From Manis javanica (Eukaryota; Chordata; Mammalia; Pholidota; Manidae), in contig NC_133165.1 in NCBI RefSeq assembly GCF_040802235.1, positions 45,335,629-45,399,628 of the forward strand: a DNA stretch of 64,000 nucleotides, in the 5' to 3' direction. The notes below the pieces were generated by a model. The model was not told the origin of the DNA, ran no database searches, and saw only the letters and a list, made by a program, of their open reading frames with translations. Position 1 is the stretch's first letter. Every line of letters starts with the position of its first letter. Of the stretch, positions 22,123 to 35,214 are shown piece after piece. A program made the position numbers and the translations under genes.

Positions 22123-22413
22123 TGCCGGAGACCAAAAGGCCCCCACCCACAAAATGGCGAATTTCCTGCTTCTCTTCCGGGTCCTTTGCTCCCGCCGGTG
22201 CCAACCAAGGCCCAATCACCCCTCTACACCTTCCCACCAGCACCATCTGAAAGCCAATTGTTTGTTGACCCGCCCCTTCCTTCCTAACCTGTATAAATTG
22301 AGTCTGTAAACAATAAACTGTGCCAGCTTGATCAGACATCCTGTGTCCCTTGCTTGTTTCATTTCTGCAGGTGTCTCCGGCTATGCCCCATGTTCGTCCC
22401 GCGGGTCGGGACA
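22123..22413 (+). repeat. 3' LTR of the betaretrovirus
   Basis: 291 bases from TGCCGGAGACC to GGGTCGGGACA, collinear with 13054-13363 with about nine substitutions and a 19-base deletion relative to it. It is followed directly by the target duplication CTACCT. Confidence 0.92.
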
Positions 22414-22469
22414 CTACCTTGAGCGTTTGTGAAGCTTATTCGTCGGCTTCGTGAATAAGAACCCCGGCA
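22414..22469 (+). repeat. Old LTR, 3' end piece
   Basis: Continuation of the LTR at 12545-13053 after the betaretroviral insert. It starts with the duplicated CTACCT and ends ACCCCGGCA. The same end is seen uninterrupted, on the minus strand, at 11611-11670. Confidence 0.7.
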
Positions 22470-22929
22470 TAATTCCCAGACAGCAAACCAGCTCTCCTTA
22501 GGTGACTCACCCAAGCTTGAAGTCAGTGACAGTGTGTGAGTGAGTTTAAGATGGAGGCAGTTCACCTTTCTGTCTCTAGGTTCTCTGAAATTTTTTCCTC
22601 TGGTTGGGGCTGAGGTGGGCAGGAAATGTCCCTGACTTGTGAGCCCCAGAATTAGCTAACTCAAGTCTGGGACAGGGCTTCCAGGGCCTAGGTATCCATC
22701 TTAATGCTTCTGCTGTTGTGAAGGTTGATTCTGTCACCTGAACATGAATAGATCTTGGAGAGTTATCAGGGCAGAACATCAGTTTTGAATCTGTTGTGTT
22801 TCAGATCAGCCACTCAGAAAAATTATACATTTGGAGGGGGTCAGCAGAAGGAGAATCTTTGGGTGTTGTTAAGACACTGACCTGGTCTCTGAGCCTGTGG
22901 CCAAGGCTCTCTTTACCAGGCCTTTCCCA

Positions 22930-23320
22930 TGGCCATAGTCTATACCCAGCCTAACATCTGGCACTTAGGCAGCATCGTCATCCCTACCCTGAGTGCAGTC
23001 CTGCACAGCTATTATCTTTCCCATGGCCCAGTGCACTCTGGAGAGGGACCCTTTTCCTGTAGCTGGTGTGGCATCTGCTTGCCCCACAGCAAATACCTCT
23101 CATGTTACCTGCTGACTCACACAGGCAAGCTGTCCTACTTCAGCCACGGGCCCACCAGTAGACCCATCAGCCTCGGTCCACAGATCTCAGGGGCTGACCT
23201 GACCCAGGGTTGCAAATTCTGCCCAGGTTCTTCCCCAGGAGGGTCTAGACTCCCCTGTGAGTTTCCAGCACTACCCAGAGCTCTTTCAGGCCTGTGTGTA
23301 ATAGATACCACTTGAAGGGT
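22930..23320 (+). pseudogene. Decayed zinc-finger exon (C-terminal part)
   Basis: The frame contains a finger-linker relic (HSGEGPFSCSWCG) and a degenerate C2H2 finger in which the first zinc-binding His is Tyr (CSWCG... YLSCYLLTHTGK). Toward its end, bases 23262-23298 (CAGCACTACCCAGAG, then TTTCAGGCCTGTGTG) match the 3' coding end of the intact gene at about 26802-26838. Only one or two degraded fingers survive of about seven. It is most simply the last exon of the same broken paralogue whose KRAB exon lies at 1660-1890. No function is expected. Confidence 0.7.
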
Positions 23321-24189
23321 AGACATTGGTAGGTGACAAAATGCCATGGCTCTTAATAGAAACTTCCTGTTTTTTCTTTTGTCCTTCATGAGCCTGAGAG
23401 GTTGGGAGCCAGCTAGGGGTGGGCGGAGTCCCTGAGCAATTGCATCCTTACCCTTTACAGACTTGTCTTCTCCTCTCCTATCTCTGCTGTGATCCACTGT
23501 TTATATCTCCAGCTCCTCTGGCTAGGGAGAAGCATTCACCTGATAACAAAAAAAGGGAAGACCTTTGGAGGGAAGCAAACAGAGAAAAGCTCCAGACTAG
23601 ACCCCAGACCTGCTGAAGATGTGAGTGCATTTCCATGAAGTGTGTGAAATGCTGTGATTGATTTAGCTGGCCAAAAGAAAAGTTATCAAGTCTTCTGAGA
23701 GCAGGGCCTGTGGGAGCACAGAGTAGGCAGTCAATAAGAGGGAGGTTTGGAGGTAGATGTATAGAATTGGTGCCATTTAGTAAGATAAGGACCCTACGAG
23801 GGGCAAGTTGGGGGAAAAGGAATGAGTTTAATTTGAGCCATATCTAGCCTGAGGTGCTTGTGGCCTGTCCATGCAGGGCCAAGGTAGCAGGTGGCTCTGT
23901 TCATCAGGAGCTCAGGAGCCAGGCTTGAGATAGAGGTAAACAGATGATAGGGAGGCCTTATGCAGGGCCTCTGGCTGTAGGTGAACTTGTAGAGGGCGCT
24001 TCCGGTCTTTCTCAGACCTTACCTGACTCCCCAGCTGCCCCCACCATCTCCTGAAGTAGAAGCCCCCAGAATTTCGAACAAGCTGCCAATAGAGAAGGTC
24101 CTCTTTTATTCACTACATTTTTCTTTTTTCTCCTCAACATTGGGAAAAGTCACCCACTGACGGGCTGAAAGCCGATGATAAACGGCCCG

Positions 24190-24190
<1 letters not shown>
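23321..24190. other. Spacer between pseudogene and KRAB gene
   Basis: I see no exon, ERV or clear repeat here. The last part leads into the GC-rich promoter of the next gene. Confidence 0.45.
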
Positions 24191-26842
<2,652 letters not shown>

Positions 26843-27089
26843 TTGCTTCAGATAGGACAAGGCAAAGGCTGAAGATCTAGACATTGCCTGAGGCCCAACC
26901 TGGGCCTAGGGGCCTGAACCTCTTTGGCAGCTCCAGGAAGGTCACAGAATTCCTGGCAAGAAGTGGGCCTCGGGGATGGGGACTGTCTTATCTTAGGCCC
27001 TCACCAGCTTGATCTGCTGTTTCTTGCTTCCTATTGTCACAGACTCTAGAAGCCCCCTTTGCTGAGTTAGGCCTGAGGTTAGAACCCCC

Positions 27090-27095
27090 ATTAAA
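27090..27095 (+). terminator. Possible poly(A) signal of the KRAB gene
   Basis: ATTAAA about 250 bases after the stop codon at 26842, the first reasonable signal downstream. No strong GT-rich element was confirmed. Confidence 0.35.
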
Positions 27096-27255
27096 CCTCT
27101 ACTGTGGGGAAGAAAAGGGTATTTTTCAGAAGTATTAGGAGGATTGAGATAGAGAAGAACTTTGTTTTACCCATTGTCTTTTTACTGCAGAAGTTAAAAT
27201 GGGTGACCATGTGCTGAATCTGACCTACAACAGCCTTTTTTTTTTTTCTCAGCCT

Positions 27256-27309
27256 GCATTTAAAAGTGTTATGAAATAATGGCCAGCATTTAAAAGTGTT
27301 ATGAAATAT
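27256..27309 (+). repeat. Short tandem duplication, 30-base period
   Basis: Two adjacent near-identical units beginning GCATTTAAAAGTGTTATGAA at 27256 and 27286. It is a local slippage or duplication event. Confidence 0.75.
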
Positions 27310-30300
27310 TGGTTAAGATTTACAAGTTCAGATATTTTACACATAAATCCAGGTTTCTGGCCTGTCTTGCTGAATCCAAAGATTTGGCAACTTGACCTGA
27401 GATCCCACAAAACCACAAAGTGTGGGAGCCCCCTTTGGATGGAGCTGGAGCCATGTTCTACAGTTGAGCATGCCTGCCACTCCTTACCTGCTCCTGACCA
27501 GCATCAGCTGGCACTTGTCATAGCTTGTGCGTGTCTCTGGCAAAGCAGACCCTCCACATCTGGCATTTTCCACTCATGTACATGACCTTTTGGGGTTCTG
27601 TTGTCATTTGCATTTGTAAACTGTAGTTGATGGCATTCAAATATTCCTGAATCAGGGAGTCAGGTAGAGCACATATGTGAAAGGGTGGCAGAAGTAAAAG
27701 CAGGCTTTATTTTAGATCTTCGTGTGTATTGCATTCCATGGTTCATAAGAGTGCTATCTGTCCATCAACTCATTTCATGCTTCTTACTGCCTAAGGGAAG
27801 AAGCATCTTGCTTGGAGAGGACAGCCCAGTCAGGAAGCGGTGATAAGGACTATCTTCTGCCCCAAACCAGCTGATATCTGCCATACCACAGCACCACTCT
27901 CAGCTGACCAACAGTCCTGGTTTTGAAGGGGAAGGCCCTGAGAGCACCTGCCTCTCCTCCTTGGGCCTCTGGGAGAACCTTATGGCTCAGGCCTTAGCCA
28001 CCCTAGACCCAGCCAGGAGGGCCTCATCACACTTTTGAACTGGAAGAGATCTGCAGCTGGGGACACTGAGACTGGGGAAAGCTAAGCAACTTGTCCAAGG
28101 CCATATGCAGTGAGACTCCAGGGTTCTGGGTTTACTGCTGTCTTTACCACACCACTCCCGAGATCCTTGCCAGTGTCTCAGCCAGGGTTCTAAAGGCATC
28201 TGCCCACTCCCTGTGATGGCACCCAGGCACTGACCTGGACTAGGGACAGCAGCCCAGTGTCAGTGAAGCCCAGGTATAAGTTGAGTGACACAGCTGCACA
28301 GCCAACCAAAGCATGGAAGAAACCAGCCTTAGATGAGAATTCCAGGGTGAACAATAGCGAAGTTTGTTAATCTACTTTCTTTTGGACCTGCCATCATGCA
28401 CAAATGGGGACTTGTTCTTAGGGTTAGTGCCAGAGGGAGCTGAACTCATCTACATTCCCAAGCTCTGCACAGAATCCCTCCCCTGTTGCCTTGTGACTCC
28501 ATTGTCTGTCTACAATGAATTCCTTTGTAGTCAGAGTCCAGCCATGTCCAGGTGATGGAATCAGTCCGCCATGGGCTGATTTTAGATTTTCGGCAGACTG
28601 CTTCCTGCCTCTGATAGGATACCCTTCACCTCAAGGAGTAGAGGCACAGGCATATGCCCTCTACTAATCTGTGTGCACTTGTTTTCACTCAGCTCGGCCC
28701 CTTGTCTGGCCTACCTTAGGAAAAAATCAGATCTGTTAACCTGGAGAAACTTCAAAAGGAAGAGAAATTTTGGGGAAGAGATACCATTCAGGTGAGGTAA
28801 TGCACTGACTTGATTCCGACCTTATCTTCAAATCTAACCTCAGCAAGACCTCTTTTATCCTAAACCTTACTGGGAGGACTGGCTTATGTGCCACTGTGTC
28901 ACAAAGGGGATGTGGGGTAAGAAGAGGCACCTTGGCAGTAGGAGGTAACTTGGTAGCTTTTAATTCCCTAGAGAAGCCAGGGTACAATCCATTCCCTCCC
29001 ATAACCCTCAGCGCTGGGAAAGCCTGGCCTGTAAATCCAGTTAGCTCAGACTCAAAGCTGGATTTGGACCCAGCCCTCAGTTTGCCAATTAAAGGTACCA
29101 TAATTACTACTTTCTCTGAGTGCTTTGAAATTTGCAAGGCTTACTTAGGGCCCCCAAACCAGACCCAACTCTGCTTCCTGCCCTTGTGACCCAATTTTCT
29201 AACAGGTAATCAATTACTGAATGTCATGAAATGCTTAAGCCTCAGCCTCACCCCACTCTTAGCTCCTCATTTCCTGGCTTCCACCAAAGGTAGGGCTCCC
29301 TTTTATCTGCTGTCACAGGTCTTTGAGGCTCAGACCCTGAAGCAATTTAAAGGCAGGAAAAGGGTTTTCCTAGGGCTTCATTGGTGTACCGAGAGAAATG
29401 CTTGCTGCACTGGACAGAATGAGCCCCGTACGCATGGCCAGATTGAGAGGTCAAGGCTGTGGCCACATGACCCATCACTATTTTGTCCAAGCTGTGTAAG
29501 TAAGGTTAAGTATTACTTTGCTCCAAAGATCCCTAGAAATTTTTTGGAATATTTACGTACATCTTGCTAGGAACAGAATGTGCAAAGATGTTTATGACCC
29601 AAAGAGGCTAAAATCTGCTGTAGGCCAGTATTTTTTAAAGTAAGGCTTTTCTGCCACAGAATCATATGCAGTATATCTTTAAAATGTAGCTAGCTCCCTG
29701 GGCCCTGTCCCTAGCCTACTGAATCAGAATCACCAGGGATGGAATCTTTGCCTGTTAAAGCTGGAAAGAACCATGGCTCTGAGCAAAATGTTACTTTCTA
29801 GCTACTCTTAGTTTTGCAAGGGTAGGGGTTGATCTCAGAACTGTGTCATGCTGGGGGATGACCTAGACATACACACACAGACTCACATTTCCTTTGTTCT
29901 TCCCAAGGGGGCTTATGCATGCTGGTCTCTTCCTAGGTATCTCAGACCTTGAATATACAGGGGTATCTCTTGTATCTACAGAAGCCCTCTTGGAGGACTT
30001 GTCCTTTGCATGCAGGAAGGGAGCAGTTTATGCAGGGGCCCCTCTCATGCCGACAACCTTTGTCAGGGCTCTTGAGTGCAGGCCCAGAAATGTGGGCCAA
30101 GTTAGCTGGACCATAGCCTTGGCTGCACATTGAGTAGCTCTGCCCAAGGCTGCTGCTCACCAGGGATGTGGACAAAGTGGCCACCCAACTTGGAGCAGAC
30201 ACAGGGCTCCTCCTCACCAAGTCAGGGCAGAATAAGGTCATTAGACTCCTGCCTTGGAGTAGTTGGTGCTAGGTCAATTTGGAACCCTCATGAGAGGCTT

Positions 30301-31690
30301 CCCTGTGCTTAGAGCTCCTCACTGCTGTGGGTATGTGTCAGGCAGAGGCTGGCTGCCTCTTGAAGATCCATTGTATAGATAGGACTGGTGGAAGAGGCTG
30401 CCTGGAAGTCAGCTACTATTTTACTCTAGGCACTAGTGAGACTGAGTTTCACTTGCACAAACTCTGGGGCCAGAGAAGCTTGAAGCCCTGGCTCAGCTTT
30501 TGCTACACCTGGAGCTTGTGGCCCATGCTGTGAAGAGTGCAGGCAATGGGCCATGTCAGAGCTGTGGATAGGGGCCTTGCCATACACTTCACAGGGGACT
30601 GCTGCTTTCCTGTGTGGACTGCCTGGTGGGTAAGCAGGTTGGAGGTCAGAGGAAAGTGTCTCAGGAAGGAGATACTGTCTCTCATTTGTGTAAGTGCTTT
30701 GGGAATGATGGGAGCAATGGAGGGTGGGGGGTATCCCAGCCCAGCTCTTCTCATAACCAGTGTAGTTGTAGGGTCTTTTGACTGTTTGTGCCCCTTACTG
30801 TTGCACTATGTGAGCCATTCTTCACAAAGGTGTTAGGACATATGGACATTGGAATGGAAGAGAGGCATGGAGCTGGAAACTGTTCCACTGGAGGACAGAA
30901 AAGTACTCTCACTTTATTTGTAGGAAGATATTGTCTGTGATTCTATTCGTAAACTCTACTCTCCTCACTTGGAATTTTCCGAATTCTCATTCTCACCTCT
31001 TTTCAGGAGAATGAAGGTGCCATCGTTCCTCCTAATCAATTTCTTTCCTATATTTGTCTTCGGAAGGCAATAGGAAAACACAATCCATGGCTTCTGCATG
31101 ACACAGGGAGATTTGGCTCATTCATTGTCAAGAATGCTACCAAACCAGTTTCAGCAGCAAAGGTAGAAAAGGGACAAGAATTGGATCTTACTGAATTGTC
31201 TTTTTCCTTGATACAAAGCTGCACTGAGGGCAGTGTTCTCAGGCCCCTTCCTCTGCAAGCTTCTTTCAAGTCAGACTGGATTGGAGAGTTCTTAGCTGCC
31301 TTAAAGGCCAGATGGTTCTCTCAGTCCACTTTCCTCCTGAACTCTCCCACCCTCACCTGGAAGGAATTTCCATAGGATCCCTGCCTTCCTGGGAGAAAAT
31401 TCAGGAACCAGGGACTCAGGCTCCTAGGGACTGAGTTAAACTCTGTTAGGGGAAGATGGAGGGGCGAGACAGGGTAAAAGAAAGCAGCCTCCTCTCTGGG
31501 AGGATCCCCTGACTGTCCCTTAAGCACCTGGAACCAGTGAGAAGGAAAATGCTGGGAAAGGGAGTGTAGGGGAGACCGGTGATGGAAGGTGTTTGTCTTC
31601 AGATTCCTTGGCTTCAGAAGGATAAAACATAATAAAGGGTAAACGGAGGCGGGAAAAAGTTCTGAAAGCACAGAATCGCCCAGCAAGGAG
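27310..31690. other. Intergenic region between the two zinc-finger genes
   Basis: I find no gene over 4.4 kb. Short open frames on both strands show no domain. A MIR-like stretch is visible at about 28030-28190 (GACACTGAGACTGGGGAAAG, then CAACTTGTCCAAGG). The rest is unique-looking or too old to name. Confidence 0.5.
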
Positions 31691-32873
31691 ACGCCAGAGA
31701 CCTTCCTCCCACTCTTCCCGCAGGCCCTTCTGGATGACAAGGAAGGGCCCGCGCACCCTCTCACCAATCAGAAAGGGGCCTGGCGTTCCCTGGTGACCAT
31801 TAGCGCCTAGCAGTTGGCATAGTAGGAGGTGGCGGGACGGTGAGAGCACAAGTTTCACCGGCCAATCGCTGAGCTCCCTAGGAGGTGGGGGCGGTGCCCC
31901 TGGAAACCTGAGGTGGGGCTGCTTCCTTGGCAACCAATGTGGCCCTTCGGAGGGAGGAAGGTTGGCTATTAAGAAGAGCAGAGAAGGGAGGGGGCTCGGA
32001 ATAGTTGGGGTGGGTTGCGCCTGTGTGGGTGTGTGGAGTTCGAGTATGGGGACCCAGATTCGGAAGCCTCATGGGCCCAGGGTGGGGGGCCATCCATCCA
32101 AGTTCCCGAGGCGCCACCGGAGATGACCCCATGGCCCGGGAGGGGAGGGGAGGGGAGACAGACACCGTCCCCGCTGACGCCGGGAAGCGTCGCTCCTTCT
32201 CGCTGACCTTGGTCTCGCTTGTTGCCTCGCCCTTGGCCATAGGCACTGAAGGATGTAGGGTTCGGGAGGCAGACAGATAGGCTCCCGGGCGGACGAAGAC
32301 CTAGGACATAGGCACACAAACTGACTTAGCCTTTCCCGCCGGCTCCAGGGCGGCCCCTCATCCCTCACCTCAACACCGGGGCCCCCCAGCCCAGGGTTAA
32401 TGCCAACGAGTTTCCACCTCCAGCCGCTCCTAGAGAGGCCACTGCGGAGCTAGCGGGGGAAACTGGCCGCGGACGGACACTTCCTGTGCGGCGGAGGAGG
32501 GGGTCGGATAGCCGCAGCCCAGCCAGGGTCTTGGGAGCCAGGCTGCGGGGTCTTGGGCGGGAGCGGTATCCGGGAGCGCAGGGCCAGCCGTGAAGCCTCC
32601 CATCTCCGAGGCCACGAGGCGTGGGGGCCTGCGAGGGCCCCCGGGCAAGCCGAGACTTTGCGGGTGGGGGCGAGGCCGCGGGTAGGGGAGGGGCAAGGCG
32701 AGCCGGAGAGGCCCAGGGTCAAGACGTCCGGTCTCGGGGGCCGGGACTGGGAGCCGGGTCTCGTGGGCGGCACTGAGCAGGCCCTTGGCGGGCCCGGGTT
32801 TCTGGGCACTCAGGTCGGGTCGCAGGATCATCTACCTTCGCCGCCGCCGCCGCCGCACTGGGAACCGGCGGGG
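31690..32873 (+). promoter_or_regulatory. ZNF768 promoter region and 5' UTR
   Basis: Three CCAAT-type boxes in about 170 bases (ACCAATCAG near 31764, GCCAATCGC near 31860, ACCAATGTGG near 31932) precede a CpG-rich stretch of GC boxes up to the start codon. Sequences such as CCTGGTGACC and CTTGGCAACC next to two of the boxes resemble half X-box sites. No TATA box is evident. The transcription start most likely lies within 32000-32850. Confidence 0.5.
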
Positions 32874-34673
32874 ATGGAACGGGAGGCGTCGCCGTGGGGC
32901 CTCGAGTCCCGGGATGTACAAAGTCCTGACAAAATGGGGAGCCCGGAAGGGTCTCTCAAAGGTGAGGGAGTGAGTGCCCCTCCGAGGAGCGTGCTTGGGA
33001 GCGGGAGAATGGGCTGTGGGCCGTGGGAGGGGAAGAGCCGGGGGCTTGGACACCTGGGACTTGGAAGTGATAGGGGCGGCGGGGACTAGGTGTCCTGGGT
33101 CGGCTGAGGGGAGGTGGGAGTTTCAGCACCTGCCCAAGGGCCAGCGACCCTGTTTAAGGTGGAGGGAGAGGTTTGTGGTAGTAACCAAATGACCGTTCAG
33201 GCCCCACGCAATCCGGGTTTTCTGTAATTTTCTGATCCTGCAGGCAACATGAATGAGAATGAGGAAGAGGAAATTTCTCAGCAAGAAGGCACTGGGGACT
33301 ATGAAGTGGAAGAGATACCTTTTGGGCTTGAACCCCAGAGCCCCGGGTTTGAGCCTGAAAGCCCTGGGTTTGTGCCCCCAAGCCTAGAATTTGCACTCAG
33401 AAGCCCTGAATCAGATTCTCAGAGCCCTGAGTTGGAACCCCAGAGTCCTATGTATGAGTCCCAAAGCCCTGGATATGAACCCCAGAGCCTGGGTTATGAG
33501 CCCCAGAACCCTGAGTTCAAAACCCAAAGCCTTGAATTTGAACCTCAAGGTTCCAAATTCCAGGAAGGTGCAGAGATGCTTCTCAATCCCGAGGAAAAGA
33601 ATCCCCTGAGCATCCCCTTGGGAACCCACCCCTTGGACTCCTTCACGCAGGGCTTTGGGGAGCAGCCCACAGGGGGCCTGCCCCTAGGACCACCTTTTGA
33701 GATGCCCACAGGGACCCTGCTAGCTGCACCGCAGTTTGAGATGCTCCAGAATCCCCTGGGCCTGACAGGGGCCCTTCGGGGTCCAGGCCGGCGGGGCAGC
33801 CGAGCTAGGGGTGGGCAGGGCCCTCGGCCTAATATCTGCGGCATCTGCGGGAAGAGCTTTGGGCGGGGCTCTACCCTGATCCAACACCAGCGCATCCACA
33901 CCGGTGAGAAGCCCTATAAGTGTGAGGTCTGCGGCAAGGCCTTCTCCCAGAGCTCTGACCTCATCAAACACCAGCGCACCCACACGGGTGAGCGACCCTA
34001 CAAATGTCCCCGTTGTGGCAAGGCCTTCGCTGACAGCTCTTACCTGCTTCGCCACCAGCGCACCCACTCTGGTCAGAAGCCCTACAAGTGCCCGCACTGT
34101 GGCAAGGCCTTCGGCGACAGCTCCTACCTCCTTCGGCACCAGCGTACACACAGCCACGAGCGGCCCTACAGCTGCCCTGAGTGTGGCAAGTGCTACAGCC
34201 AGAACTCATCCCTGCGTAGTCACCAGAGGGTGCACACTGGGCAAAGGCCCTTCAGCTGTGGCATCTGTGGCAAGAGCTTCTCCCAGCGGTCGGCACTTAT
34301 TCCCCATGCCCGCAGCCATGCCCGTGAGAAGCCTTTCAAGTGCCCAGAGTGCGGCAAACGCTTTGGCCAGAGCTCTGTGCTGGCCATCCATGCCCGCACG
34401 CACCTGCCAGGCCGCACCTACAGCTGCCCCGACTGTGGCAAGACCTTCAATCGTTCGTCCACGCTGATTCAGCACCAGCGCTCCCACACAGGGGAGCGGC
34501 CCTACAGGTGTGCTGTGTGCGGCAAGGGCTTCTGCCGCTCTTCGACGTTGCTGCAGCACCACCGGGTCCACAGCGGGGAGCGGCCCTACAAGTGCGATGA
34601 CTGTGGAAAGGCCTTCTCACAGAGCTCTGACCTCATCCGCCACCAGCGGACCCATGCAGCTGGCCGGCGTTGA
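32874..34673 (+). CDS. ZNF768: ZNF768, heptad-repeat C2H2 zinc-finger protein
   Basis: Two coding exons, 32874-32961 and 33244-34673, joined in phase across a 282-base GT-AG intron; 505 residues. Exon 1 encodes [15 protein letters not shown]. Exon 2 opens with an acidic stretch, then about eleven heptads of the type E-P-Q-S-P-x-F/Y (33331-33570) that echo the RNA polymerase II C-terminal repeat, a spacer, and ten C2H2 fingers from about 33835 to 34660 ([10 protein letters not shown] to [10 protein letters not shown]). There is no KRAB or SCAN domain. Human ZNF768 is reported to bind MIR repeats near active genes and to link to the transcription machinery. The N-terminal repeat is shorter than in human (about 540 residues, from memory), as expected for a length-variable tract. 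The frame is intact and the order next to ITGAL fits. Confidence 0.95.
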
Positions 34674-35181
34674 CCTGGGGCTCTGTTGGTTGGGAAGGTG
34701 GTGGGCAGAAGAGAAGGGGGCAGAGAGAGTTAGAGAAACTTTAAGAGAAGATGGTGGAAAGGTTGGAGAAGAATGGAAGAGTTGAGGATTCTTGGCGGAG
34801 AGGGGGCCAGGGTGGAGGAAGTTGCATTCCCTGGATACTTATAGGAACTAGGCTATCAAGAGGGGTTGGAGAGAGGCCAGACAGGCAGTGGGAGGCTCTG
34901 GGAGAGATCCAGAAAGAGGTCAAGCAGAGAGCTGGACTCAGCAGCAGCATGCCCCTTGGTGGGTGCCTGGCTTGGCAAAGTACTAGATGGGTGGTGGGCG
35001 GGGAGGGATTGGGTTAAATTAGAGTGGGGTAGCTTAGGTTGGTAGCTACTGAGACCCCTGTTGAATCAAGAAGGGGTAGGTGGGGTGGGAGTGGGGGTCC
35101 TGGGGTGAAGCCTGGGCCTCTGAGTGCAAACCCCATCCTCCCTTGTCTTCCTCAGGCTTTGGAGCCCCTGAATTTCAGTTC

Positions 35182-35187
35182 AATAAA
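35182..35187 (+). terminator. ZNF768 poly(A) signal
   Basis: AATAAA in TTCAATAAAAACC, about 510 bases after the stop codon, followed by T-rich sequence. Confidence 0.7.
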
Positions 35188-35214
35188 AACCTTAATGTCG
35201 TAAAAGAAACTTGT

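Larger units (their letters stand above)
13054..22413 (+). mobile_element. Betaretrovirus (type-D-like) provirus, near full length, inactive
   Basis: A 9.36-kb provirus: 310-base 5' LTR, tRNA-Lys1,2 primer site, leader with splice donor, gag, dUTPase-protease, pol, env, CTE-like element, polypurine tract and 291-base 3' LTR. It is flanked by a perfect 6-bp duplication CTACCT (13048-13053 and 22414-22419), the size made by betaretroviral integrases. The LTRs differ at about 9 of 291 aligned positions plus one 19-base indel (hand count, roughly 3 percent), so it is the youngest element here. Gag-pro-pol are betaretroviral while env is of gammaretroviral type, the mosaic known for type-D retroviruses. 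Every gene has stops or frameshifts. It sits inside an older LTR. Confidence 0.92.

Noticed and set aside
33545-34571. Minus-strand and alternative-frame ORFs over the ZNF768 fingers
   Set aside because: They are shadows of the repetitive finger codons; the plus-strand frame has perfect C2H2 spacing.
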